From: Nitrosarchaeum sp.
GTDB taxonomy: Archaea > Thermoproteota > Nitrososphaeria > Nitrososphaerales > Nitrosopumilaceae
Direction of reading: 5' to 3'
Length of the DNA: 5,084 nt
Assembly (NCBI GenBank): GCA_009697485.1
Contig: SICY01000069.1
Location: 1 to 5,084, forward strand
Both the position numbers and the translations under genes were made by a program. The notes under the pieces were generated by a model, which saw nothing but the letters and a program-made list of their open reading frames with translations, ran no database searches and was not told the origin of the DNA. Position 1 is the stretch's first letter, and each line of letters starts with the position of its first letter. Positions 1-5,084 of the stretch are shown here, one piece after another.

Positions 1-362
1 TGAAGTTAGATCCTGAACTAAAATTGCAAATATTAGAAAAAATTGGTATTTACTCAAACCGCTTTTCTATATCTGAGCCTAAAATTCTACTAACTACCAA
101 AGAAGTACTTGACATGCCAAAAAAGATGACTGAAGGCAGAAGAACATCTGCTTACAAATACTATGGTGTTTCATATTTGCAACATAATCTGGTTTTCATT
201 AATATCCGAAAAATTCCTGATGAAAAAACTTTGGAAAATACTCTGGTTCACGAATTAATCCACATGAGATTTCCATATCTTGCACATGGTAAACGATTCA
301 ACAAGCTAGTAAGACAAGGACTACGCGGAAAAACATTTTTGCCATATCAAAAAAGAAATTAA
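1..362 (+). CDS. SprT/YgjP-like zincin metallopeptidase, start at or just before the left edge
   Basis: Small predicted zinc metallopeptidase, probably cytoplasmic: no signal peptide or membrane segment is visible. The first two bases (TG) are followed in frame by codons for KLDPELK, so an ATG whose A lies one base outside the window is the likely start. That gives about 120 residues. The alternative is the TTG at 24 (112 residues). In the 120-residue numbering the zinc site is H84-E85-L-I-H88 with a third histidine at H96 followed by G97 and F100. This HExxH...HGxxF layout is that of the SprT/YgjP (WLM-like) zincins, where the two HExxH histidines and the later histidine bind zinc and the glutamate activates water. 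The protein is shorter than bacterial SprT and lacks a C-terminal zinc ribbon; its tail is basic (RNKLVRQ-like). Substrate unknown. The family includes DNA-protein crosslink proteases, but that role is not shown here. The gene ends 12 bases before the hppA TATA box, so the two are probably transcribed separately. Confidence 0.75.
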   Translation, partial: KLDPELKLQILEKIGIYSNRFSISEPKILLTTKEVLDMPKKMTEGRRTSAYKYYGVSYLQHNLVFINIRKIPDEKTLENTLVHELIHMRFPYLAHGKRFNKLVRQGLRGKTFLPYQKRN

Positions 363-374
363 ATCCCTCAATGA

Positions 375-382
375 TTTATATT
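375..382 (+). promoter_or_regulatory. Archaeal TATA box of hppA
   Basis: TTTATATT is centred about 32 bases before the hppA ATG. With the usual archaeal spacing of about 26 bases from TATA centre to transcription start, RNA would begin near 404-406, leaving a leader of only about 5-7 bases. No Shine-Dalgarno sequence is visible before the ATG, consistent with near-leaderless translation. Seen in sequence; the start site is inferred. Confidence 0.55.
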
Positions 383-387
383 TCCAA

Positions 388-396
388 GCCTCAGGC
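388..396. repeat. Short inverted repeat GCCT-C-AGGC in the hppA promoter
   Basis: A perfect 4-bp inverted repeat with a single central base lies between the TATA box and the predicted transcription start of hppA. A protein bound here would block polymerase loading, so it could be an operator. It is short enough to be chance. Confidence 0.3.
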
Positions 397-410
397 AAGC
401 CAATTATAGC

Positions 411-2450
411 ATGGATATACAACAAATTCTGCCCATCGGGGCTGGCATTGCTTCTTTTATCGTTGCTATGATTATAGTTACTTGGATTACAAAACAGCCT
501 TCAGGCACTAAAGAGATGATGGAGATTTCAAACGCTGTCAAAGTTGGAGCTGCTGCATTTCTGAGAAGAGAGATGAAGATTATCATTCCAATAGCAATTA
601 CACTTTCAATCATTATTGGGTACTTTATTGGATTTTCAAATGGTTTGGCATTTGCTGTAGGTGCAACACTTTCAGCAGTTGCAGGATTGATTTCATTAAA
701 AATTACTGTCAAGGCAGCAGTAAGAGCTGCTCATCTAAGTGGCAGTGGATTGGGTAAGACATTTGCTATGGCCTTTAGAGGTGGAGCAACTGTTGGACTG
801 GCAGTTCCTGCAATGGCACTCTTGGCAATTACTGGACTTTACATGCTTTATCCTAATCCAATCACAATTGCCGGTGTTGGCATTGGCGCAAGTCTAATTG
901 CATTATTCATAAGAATTGGTGGTGGAATTTTTACAAAGGCTGCCGATATGGGTGCAGACTTGGTAGGAAAAGTAGAAGCCAATATTCCTGAAGATGATCC
1001 TAGAAATCCTGCAACAATTGCTGATAACGTTGGCGATAATGTAGGTGATGCTGCAGGAATGGGTTCTGATGTTTACGAGTCTTATATTGTTACTATACTA
1101 GCTTCCTTACTTATCGCTGCACTTATTGGTGCTCCTGAAATTTTCATGTATCCAATTTTAATTGGAACCTCTGGAATGATTGCATCAATTATTGGTATTG
1201 TAATAGTTCGTTCTAAAAATATCACTGATGTTATGAAACCACTGAATGTATCATTTTATGTTTCTGCTACAATTGCAATTATTCTGAATTTTATATTTAC
1301 ATATTATTTCCTTGGACAAACAACAATAGCATATGCATTATTTGGAACAACTGTGATTGGTGTGATTCTAGTACCAGTAATTCAAAAGATTACTGACAGA
1401 TATACAAATTACAAATACAAACCAGTTCAAGATATTGTTGAATCTGCAAAGTGGGGATATGCATCACTTACATTGATGGGAATTATCAAAGGAATGCAAT
1501 CAACTGGACCGTTTATGATTACATTAATTATTGCAATTATTGTATCATTTAGTATTGCTTCAAGTGCTGCACCTGAAGGTACAGACCCAGTATTGTATGG
1601 AATCTTTGGAACTTCATTAACTGCAATGGCAATGCTTAGTCTTGCAGGAATTGTCCTTAGTATTGATGCATTTGGGCCAATTGCAGATAATGCAGGTGGA
1701 ATTGTAGAGATGACTGGAATGGGTGAAGAAAACAGAAAAGTCACTGATGAAATCGATGCTGTAGGAAACACCACTAAAGCAGTAACCAAAGGATTTGCCA
1801 TTGCCAGTGCTGGATTGGCTGCACTTGCCATGATACAGGCATTTCAATTTGAAGCTTCACATATCTTTGCAGGAATTTTGGATTTGAATTATAGTTTGAC
1901 AAATGTAACTGTTATTGTTGGACTGTTAGTTGGTGGATTGATTCCATTTATTATTACTGGACAACTTATCAACGGTGTATCTCGTGCTGCAGGAAAAATG
2001 GTAGACGAAGTAAGACGACAATTCAAATCTGACTCTGGAATTCTTGCAGGAACATCAAAGCCAGATTATGCAAAATGCGTAGATATTGCAACTGCTGCAT
2101 CAATTAAAGAACTTTGGAAACCTGCAATCATTGCCATTGTCTCCCCTATTATCTTAGGTATTCTCTTAGGACCAACTGCTGTAGCTGGTTTGTTAATGGG
2201 TGCCGTAGTTACTGGACTCCCACTGGCATACCACTTGGCAAACACTGGTGGTGCATGGGATAATGCAAAGAAACTAGTTGAGATGCAAGGAAACAAAGGA
2301 ACTGAATTACACAAAGTAGCAGTTGTCGGTGATATCATTGGTGATCCTTACAAAGATACAGCAGGTCCTGCATTAAACACTGTAATCAAACTACTAAACA
2401 CAATTGCAATTGTCTTTGTATCTGCGTTTATAGCAATACTTGCACTCTAG
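411..2450 (+). CDS. hppA: Membrane-bound proton-translocating pyrophosphatase, K+-independent type
   Basis: Integral membrane enzyme that hydrolyses pyrophosphate and pumps H+ out of the cytoplasm, recovering energy from PPi made in biosynthesis. The 679 residues match the usual prokaryotic length and are hydrophobic throughout (about 16 helices expected for the family). The signature Dx7KxE is present (D179, K187, E189), followed by the Asp-rich loop with D205, D209, D213 and D220. The second set is D419-A-F-G-P-I-A-D426-N427. The C-terminal set is N611...W616-D617-N618 and D641-I-I-G-D645-P-Y-K648-D649. These are the Mg-PPi-binding residues of the family. K456 and T459, in GNTTKAVTKG, replace the Ala and Gly of K+-dependent enzymes, which is the established marker of K+-independent H+-PPases. 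E223, in VYESY, sits where the semi-conserved gating glutamate of helix 6 is found. The ATG at 411 is the only start after an in-frame stop at 372. No frameshift or missing catalytic residue is seen. The stop overlaps that of the convergent small gene. Confidence 0.97.
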   Translation: MDIQQILPIGAGIASFIVAMIIVTWITKQPSGTKEMMEISNAVKVGAAAFLRREMKIIIPIAITLSIIIGYFIGFSNGLAFAVGATLSAVAGLISLKITVKAAVRAAHLSGSGLGKTFAMAFRGGATVGLAVPAMALLAITGLYMLYPNPITIAGVGIGASLIALFIRIGGGIFTKAADMGADLVGKVEANIPEDDPRNPATIADNVGDNVGDAAGMGSDVYESYIVTILASLLIAALIGAPEIFMYPILIGTSGMIASIIGIVIVRSKNITDVMKPLNVSFYVSATIAIILNFIFTYYFLGQTTIAYALFGTTVIGVILVPVIQKITDRYTNYKYKPVQDIVESAKWGYASLTLMGIIKGMQSTGPFMITLIIAIIVSFSIASSAAPEGTDPVLYGIFGTSLTAMAMLSLAGIVLSIDAFGPIADNAGGIVEMTGMGEENRKVTDEIDAVGNTTKAVTKGFAIASAGLAALAMIQAFQFEASHIFAGILDLNYSLTNVTVIVGLLVGGLIPFIITGQLINGVSRAAGKMVDEVRRQFKSDSGILAGTSKPDYAKCVDIATAASIKELWKPAIIAIVSPIILGILLGPTAVAGLLMGAVVTGLPLAYHLANTGGAWDNAKKLVEMQGNKGTELHKVAVVGDIIGDPYKDTAGPALNTVIKLLNTIAIVFVSAFIAILAL

Positions 2451-2629
2451 TCTTCTATTACTAGAATCAAATCCAATTCATCTACTTGTGTTTGAATCGC
2501 TTTTTTCAAAATGTCATTGTGATTTTTACAGAATTTAAAATAGTCATCTGCTGTTTGAAAACACCCGCAAATCCATTTTGTTTTTTTATCTCCTTCCACT
2601 GTCCACTTTGAATACTTTTGTTCTGTCAT
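2447..2629 (-). CDS. Small CxC...CxxH protein, putative zinc-binding, function unknown
   Basis: A 60-residue hydrophilic protein that I cannot assign to a named family. It holds C21-G-C23 and C34-K-N-H37, a CxC-x10-CxxH arrangement that could bind one zinc ion, flanked by aromatic residues (W19, F24, Y30, F31, F33). The C-terminal third is acidic and likely helical or beta, ending DLILVIED. There is no signal peptide or membrane segment, so it is probably cytoplasmic. It is supported as a real gene by the organised Cys/His motif, an ATG start, and a TATA-like box about 30 bases upstream. Its stop (TAG) overlaps the hppA stop (TAG) tail to tail. The role is unknown; small zinc proteins of this size in archaea often bind nucleic acid or partner proteins, which is inference only. 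Confidence 0.65.
   Translation of the reverse strand: MTEQKYSKWTVEGDKKTKWICGCFQTADDYFKFCKNHNDILKKAIQTQVDELDLILVIED
2577..2587 (+). terminator. Possible T-rich terminator for hppA inside the convergent gene
   Basis: The plus strand reads ATTTTG followed by seven T. Archaeal RNA polymerase stops at such T-tracts. Since hppA has no downstream spacer, its transcript probably runs into this region antisense to the small CxC gene. An earlier T6 run at 2501-2506 is an alternative. Weak evidence. Confidence 0.2.
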
Positions 2630-2655
2630 ACTTTAAAGAAAATGATTGACCTAAA

Positions 2656-2663
2656 AAATATAG
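2656..2663 (-). promoter_or_regulatory. TATA-like box of the small CxC gene
   Basis: On the minus strand CTATATTT is centred about 30 bases before the ATG at 2629. The expected transcription start is about 4 bases ahead of the ATG, giving a near-leaderless message. This supports separate transcription from the DUF2024-type gene upstream. Confidence 0.4.
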
Positions 2664-2666
2664 ATC

Positions 2667-2689
2667 AAAATAATTAAAAAAGAAGATGT
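2667..2689 (-). terminator. T-rich archaeal terminator after the DUF2024-type gene
   Basis: Directly after the TAA stop at 2690 the minus strand reads CATCTTC, then six T, AATTA and four T. Such T-clusters without a hairpin are typical archaeal termination signals. It sits just ahead of the TATA-like box of the next gene. Confidence 0.4.
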
Positions 2690-2947
2690 TTAAGGACAGC
2701 CTTCCATCTTTTGGATGAAATAACCTTTTTCCTTAATTGCCCGTTCAACAGGCTCTGGTGCACCTTGTGAATGACAGAATTGGCATTCATTGGTTGTCAT
2801 TGTTGCACTTGCTTCATCAACTGATTTTAACCACTCTTTGCCATATGTTAGGGCTTTATCGTGATTTTTCTCACCAGTAATTACATCAAAGTGCATGGTA
2901 TGACCATCTTTGGCTTTGACATAGGTGTCGTATACGTGAATTTCCAT
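2690..2947 (-). CDS. DUF2024-family small protein with CxxCH and a terminal cysteine
   Basis: An 85-residue soluble protein matching what I recall of DUF2024, a compact family of unknown function found in bacteria and archaea. The N-terminus has the family-like pattern HVYDTYVKAKDG, followed by MHFDV (residues 18-22). The middle is an amphipathic helix carrying GKEWL. The C-terminal half carries C55-Q-F-C58-H59 and ends GYFI-x-KMEGC (C84). The three cysteines and a histidine could bind a metal or form a redox pair. The CxxCH resembles a heme c site, but there is no export signal, so covalent heme is unlikely. Start: the ATG at 2947, with a TATA box centred 26 bases upstream, predicts a leaderless message. 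It is separated by 60 bases from the next minus-strand gene and appears to be a single-gene unit. Family assignment is from memory of the motif, not a search. Confidence 0.8.
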   Translation of the reverse strand: MEIHVYDTYVKAKDGHTMHFDVITGEKNHDKALTYGKEWLKSVDEASATMTTNECQFCHSQGAPEPVERAIKEKGYFIQKMEGCP

Positions 2948-2968
2948 AACTCTGTTTAAAAAAAGGGG

Positions 2969-2976
2969 ATATTTAA
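2969..2976 (-). promoter_or_regulatory. TATA box of the DUF2024-type gene
   Basis: On the minus strand TTAAATAT is centred about 26 bases before the ATG at 2947, which places transcription start at or within a base of the start codon. This is the classic leaderless archaeal layout. The purine-rich AAAGATC side upstream is where the TFB recognition element would lie. Confidence 0.5.
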
Positions 2977-2985
2977 TTCAAAGAT

Positions 2986-2997
2986 CCTCAAGTGAGG
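2986..2997. repeat. Inverted repeat CCTCA-AG-TGAGG upstream of the DUF2024-type promoter
   Basis: Perfect 5-bp arms with a 2-base centre lie about 10 bases upstream of the TATA box of the minus-strand gene. That position suits an activator or regulator binding as a dimer. Seen in sequence; function inferred. Confidence 0.35.
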
Positions 2998-3077
2998 CAG
3001 GTAACTTATTTCAAAGTTATAGAACAAACCATTGCAACAAAGATTCTCTTTGAAAATACTATCAAAATCACTGATCT
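2998..3077. other. Remaining intergenic spacer between the JAMM and DUF2024-type genes
   Basis: With the promoter region to its left this makes a 130-base gap. It contains two weak hairpins: TAACTT/AAGTTA at 3002-3019 (loop of 6) and CAAAG/CTTTG at 3038-3052 (loop of 5). The second could help end the JAMM transcript, but no strong T-tract follows. No tRNA or known RNA gene is recognised. A 53-codon GTG-started plus-strand frame (2992-3153) runs through it and is judged probably spurious. Confidence 0.4.
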
Positions 3078-3479
3078 TTACGTTTCAATTAAAATTTCTA
3101 AAACATTTGATTCAAGCACATATGCTTTGAATTCATTTGATATTCCTGAATAAATTACCCACACAACTGGATTGCTGTACATGAATTTTTTATCCGTGTT
3201 TGACGGATATGCCTCAGAATTTGGGTGTGAATGAAAAATGCCCACAACTTCCATCTTTTTCTCTTCTGCAGTTTTGTAACATTTGATTAATTGTTCATTT
3301 GAAATTGTAAAATTAACTGGAGATTCGTCTATGTTTTTTGTAAGAAATATTTCTTTTACTATGGTTTTTTGACCATCTACTGTGCCAAATAATATGGCAC
3401 ATGACTCATTTGGTTTTTCATTATCTGCATGTTCTGAAAGGATTTTTTTTTGAAATTCTGATATGGTGATTTTTTGCAA
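3078..3479 (-). CDS. JAMM/MPN+ metallopeptidase (Mov34/PAD-1 type)
   Basis: A 133-residue single-domain zinc isopeptidase. The complete JAMM motif is present: E25 (in NESCAILFG), then H83-S-H85-P, S93 and D96, i.e. E...HSH-x7-S-x2-D. H83, H85 and D96 should bind zinc and E25 should activate water. In archaea such proteins remove ubiquitin-like SAMP modifiers or process ThiS/MoaD-type sulfur carriers; bacterial relatives act in cysteine synthesis. The true substrate is unknown. No signal or membrane segment, so cytoplasmic. Start: TTG at 3479, the only start between an upstream in-frame TGA and the first internal ATG (M76), which lies past E25. It begins two bases after the cupredoxin stop, so it is likely co-transcribed and translated by re-initiation; no Shine-Dalgarno is visible. 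A run of nine A in codons 10-13 is a slippage-prone spot, but the frame is intact. Confidence 0.88.
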   Translation of the reverse strand: MQKITISEFQKKILSEHADNEKPNESCAILFGTVDGQKTIVKEIFLTKNIDESPVNFTISNEQLIKCYKTAEEKKMEVVGIFHSHPNSEAYPSNTDKKFMYSNPVVWVIYSGISNEFKAYVLESNVLEILIET

Positions 3480-3481
3480 GT

Positions 3482-4570
3482 CTATTGTATTTCAACAGAA
3501 CCTGCCATCCAAGGATGCACCATGCAAAAATAGTCTTCTTTTCCTGGAGCATTAAATGTGAACTTGAATGAATCGCCTGCCGCAATCATATCTGAGTCAA
3601 ATGATCCATTTGCTCCTTCTTGTGAATTACCTGAAGTTACTGTATGTATTGCATCATCCGTGTTTTCCCAAATCACTGTAGTTCCAACTGGAACTTGAAT
3701 TACTTCTGGATCAAAATAGACTTGTCCTATTTGTTGAGTTCCTGCTCCTTGTGGAATTGATACCTTGACATCTTCTTTTGGTTCTTCTATGATCAATGTT
3801 GCTGTCATCCATGGATGCACCACACACATGTATTCATATTCACCAGATGCTAGTTTACTTGTATCAAGTGTGAATTCCTCTCCTGCATTGATCATATTTG
3901 AATTAAATGTGTCCCCAAAGTCAACTGAGCTAGTTACAGTATGTGCTACTGCATCTGCATTTGTCCATTTTATCGTATGTCCTTTTGGAACATGTGCCAC
4001 ATCTGGCTCATAATCTGGGTTTCCTTGTATAGATGAATTCTCTAAAATTGTAATTGTAAATATTGGACCTGCCAATTGTATTTCTTTTCTCTCCTTCTCT
4101 ACGATTGGCTCATTAATCATGTAAGTATCTGGACTGACTAGTCCAAATGCAAACCACACGATAATTCCTGTTGCACCTGCTAGTGCCACAATTACTCCTA
4201 CGGGTTTAGCATACTGTGGCATCTTCATTGCAAGATATGCTATGATTATTGATGGAAATGCAATTGCCATTAATAGTCCTACTAGGGTAATTGTATAATT
4301 TGATGAATTCATTGTTAATGCAAATGTTCCAAATCCTAATGCAATTGATATGATTACTAGTGTAGTTGCTTTGGCTCTATTGCTAGTTGAGATGCCTCCA
4401 TCTAAGATACCTGTTGATAAAAAGATCAGTCCAATAAACATGGTCAGGCCTGTCAATGCATGCATTCCGTCTACAAATGTATGAGCTATTCCTGAATAAG
4501 ATATTGTTACACCGGCTAAACCTATAGCTGTCAATCCCATGCCTGGCATCATGAGGTCCCAATTGCTCAT
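3482..4570 (-). CDS. Membrane-anchored protein with two plastocyanin-like blue copper domains
   Basis: A 362-residue protein with five predicted membrane helices (about 10-32, 36-57, 67-87, 92-115, 121-145), a charged linker at 153-165 and two tandem cupredoxin domains (about 168-262 and 268-362). The odd helix count puts the copper domains outside the cytoplasm. Both type 1 copper sites are complete: H210, C249, H252, M255 and H309, C349, H352, M355. Each ends in the same C-x-V-H-P-W-M motif, so the second domain looks like an internal duplication. The CuA motif CxxxCxxxH of oxidase subunit II is absent. The likely role is electron transfer to or from a membrane complex, possibly a terminal oxidase-associated subunit. 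This fits its divergent neighbour ctaB and the copper-based electron transport of ammonia-oxidising archaea. The ATG at 4570 directly follows a TATA-like spacing. The JAMM gene follows after two bases. Confidence 0.88.
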   Translation of the reverse strand: MSNWDLMMPGMGLTAIGLAGVTISYSGIAHTFVDGMHALTGLTMFIGLIFLSTGILDGGISTSNRAKATTLVIISIALGFGTFALTMNSSNYTITLVGLLMAIAFPSIIIAYLAMKMPQYAKPVGVIVALAGATGIIVWFAFGLVSPDTYMINEPIVEKERKEIQLAGPIFTITILENSSIQGNPDYEPDVAHVPKGHTIKWTNADAVAHTVTSSVDFGDTFNSNMINAGEEFTLDTSKLASGEYEYMCVVHPWMTATLIIEEPKEDVKVSIPQGAGTQQIGQVYFDPEVIQVPVGTTVIWENTDDAIHTVTSGNSQEGANGSFDSDMIAAGDSFKFTFNAPGKEDYFCMVHPWMAGSVEIQ

Positions 4571-4573
4571 TCA

Positions 4574-4581
4574 AGCTAGCT
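4574..4581. repeat. Palindrome AGCTAGCT just upstream of the cupredoxin start
   Basis: A perfect 8-bp palindrome lies between the TATA-like box and the ATG of the minus-strand gene, at a position where a bound dimer would block initiation. It could be chance. Confidence 0.25.
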
Positions 4582-4592
4582 GTTAGAACTGA

Positions 4593-4602
4593 GATACTTA
4601 TT
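4593..4602 (-). promoter_or_regulatory. TATA-like box of the cupredoxin-JAMM operon
   Basis: On the minus strand AATAAGTATC is centred about 27 bases before the ATG at 4570, predicting a leaderless message. It is a weaker TATA match than those of hppA and the DUF2024-type gene. The preceding CAAAAGG is purine-rich, as expected for a TFB element. Confidence 0.35.
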
Positions 4603-4605
4603 CCT

Positions 4606-4617
4606 TTTGAAAATAAC
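4606..4617 (+). promoter_or_regulatory. Weak TATA-like box of ctaB
   Basis: TTTTGAAAATAA lies about 33 bases before the ctaB ATG, predicting a start near 4638 and a very short leader. The match is poor. It partly faces the cupredoxin promoter within a 74-base divergent spacer, so both directions may share control. Confidence 0.22.
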
Positions 4618-4644
4618 ACAGATCATCAACGTCGAATAAATTAA

Positions 4645-5084
4645 ATGTCTTCTGATTTGGATAGAGTAAGATTGGGCTTTAAGGAAATAATGGAAATATC
4701 CAAACCGCGAATTGTTGTTTTACTAGTGATCACTGCTGTAACCTCAATGTATGCTGCAAACAAACTAGTTCCAGATGCGCCACAATTGGATCATTTGGCA
4801 TATTTGCATATCATTATCGCAGGTGCATTGGCTTCTGCTGGTTCAAGTGCACTGAATCACTACTATGACAAAGACATTGATCCAAAAATGACGAGAACTA
4901 GTACCAGACCAATACCTTCTGGTAGAATGAAATCATCACATGTTTTGATTTATGGATTGGCGGTAAGTTGTGTTTCTGTAATTTATGGATATTTTGCACT
5001 AAATGCTGTCTCTGCATTTTTTATTGCGTTGGGAATATTTTCATACGTCATAATATACACAGTGTGGCTTAAACGAATACACAC
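4645..5084 (+). CDS. ctaB: Protoheme IX farnesyltransferase (heme O synthase), 3' end cut by window
   Basis: Membrane prenyltransferase of the UbiA superfamily that adds a farnesyl-type chain to protoheme to make heme O, the precursor or cofactor for heme-copper oxidases. The first 146 residues are in the window, about half of the usual length near 300. Visible marks are K20-P-R22 at the start of helix 1, the first Asp-rich motif N71-x3-D75-x3-D79 (binds the prenyl diphosphate through Mg), the following R88-P-I-P-S-G, and the start of the Y138...LKR144 loop after helix 4. At least four hydrophobic helices are seen (about 22-38, 50-70, 98-118, 120-140). UbiA relatives making other prenylated lipids share NxxxDxxxD, but the RPIPSG and Y-T-x-W-L-K-R segments favour CtaB. 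The ATG at 4645 was chosen because it gives the normal N-terminal length; M16 is a less likely internal start. It is divergent from the cupredoxin gene. Confidence 0.93.
   Translation, partial: MSSDLDRVRLGFKEIMEISKPRIVVLLVITAVTSMYAANKLVPDAPQLDHLAYLHIIIAGALASAGSSALNHYYDKDIDPKMTRTSTRPIPSGRMKSSHVLIYGLAVSCVSVIYGYFALNAVSAFFIALGIFSYVIIYTVWLKRIH

Noticed and set aside
1427..1831. Long minus-strand open frames inside hppA (also 404-712 and 2066-2338)
   Set aside because: They lie wholly or almost wholly antisense to a strongly supported gene, have low-complexity hydrophobic content mirroring its codons, and lack motifs.
2400..2413. 14-bp perfect palindrome ACAATTGCAATTGT near the end of hppA
   Set aside because: It encodes Thr-Ile-Ala-Ile-Val with the codons ATT and GCA, which recur throughout this hydrophobic gene and produce similar strings elsewhere (for example near 1270 and 1527). 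A codon-use by-product is the simpler explanation.
2771..2785. CxxCH in the DUF2024-type protein as a heme c attachment site
   Set aside because: The protein has no signal peptide or membrane anchor, and covalent heme attachment takes place outside the cytoplasm. The motif recurs in my recollection of the family as a non-heme feature.
2992..3153. Plus-strand 53-codon frame starting GTG through the 2948-3077 gap
   Set aside because: It overlaps the 3' end of the JAMM gene by 76 bases antisense, has no ATG, no ribosome site and only a poor TATA match, and shows no recognisable motif. A chance frame is more likely.
3765..4013. Plus-strand open frame antisense to the cupredoxin gene
   Set aside because: It lies opposite the well-conserved first copper domain and has no independent coding signs.
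3482..4570. Membrane cupredoxin as a classical cytochrome oxidase subunit II
   Set aside because: The CxxxCxxxH CuA motif is missing, and each domain has a mononuclear type 1 site. Functional association with an oxidase stays possible, but it is not standard subunit II.

Overview
The window looks like a chromosomal segment of an ammonia-oxidising archaeon (Nitrososphaeria/Thaumarchaeota, probably Nitrosopumilus-like). This rests on several signs: AT-rich DNA with AT-leaning codons, short intergenic gaps with archaeal TATA-type boxes about 26-33 bases ahead of start codons (leaderless or near-leaderless transcripts), use of TTG starts, a JAMM protease in an otherwise respiratory neighbourhood, and a membrane protein carrying two blue-copper domains. 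Copper-protein electron transport is a hallmark of that group. The genus is an inference from style and was not checked by search.

Layout from left to right. A small zincin metallopeptidase of SprT/YgjP type (+) begins at or just before the left edge and ends at 362. A complete membrane pyrophosphatase gene, hppA (+, 411-2450), follows with its own TATA box. Convergent with it, and sharing its stop codons in a CTAG tetranucleotide, is a 60-residue CxC/CxxH small protein (-, 2447-2629). Next is a DUF2024-type small protein (-, 2690-2947), then a 130-base gap without a convincing gene. After that comes a likely two-gene operon on the minus strand: a five-helix, two-domain membrane cupredoxin (4570-3482) followed two bases later by a JAMM metallopeptidase (3479-3078, TTG start). 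Divergent from this operon is the 5' part of ctaB (heme O synthase, + from 4645), cut by the right edge.

Functionally the window is mostly bioenergetic. HppA should use biosynthetic pyrophosphate to pump protons, and its K456/T459 pair marks it as the K+-independent H+-pumping type. The membrane cupredoxin is a candidate electron carrier or oxidase-associated subunit. CtaB makes the heme O needed by a heme-copper terminal oxidase. The JAMM protein, the SprT-like zincin and the two Cys-containing small proteins have no demonstrated tie to this theme.

I see no mobile element, CRISPR array, tRNA, rRNA or clear new multi-gene system. The most notable points are the cupredoxin-JAMM gene pair, the shared-stop convergent pair at 2447-2450, and short inverted repeats in promoter regions.
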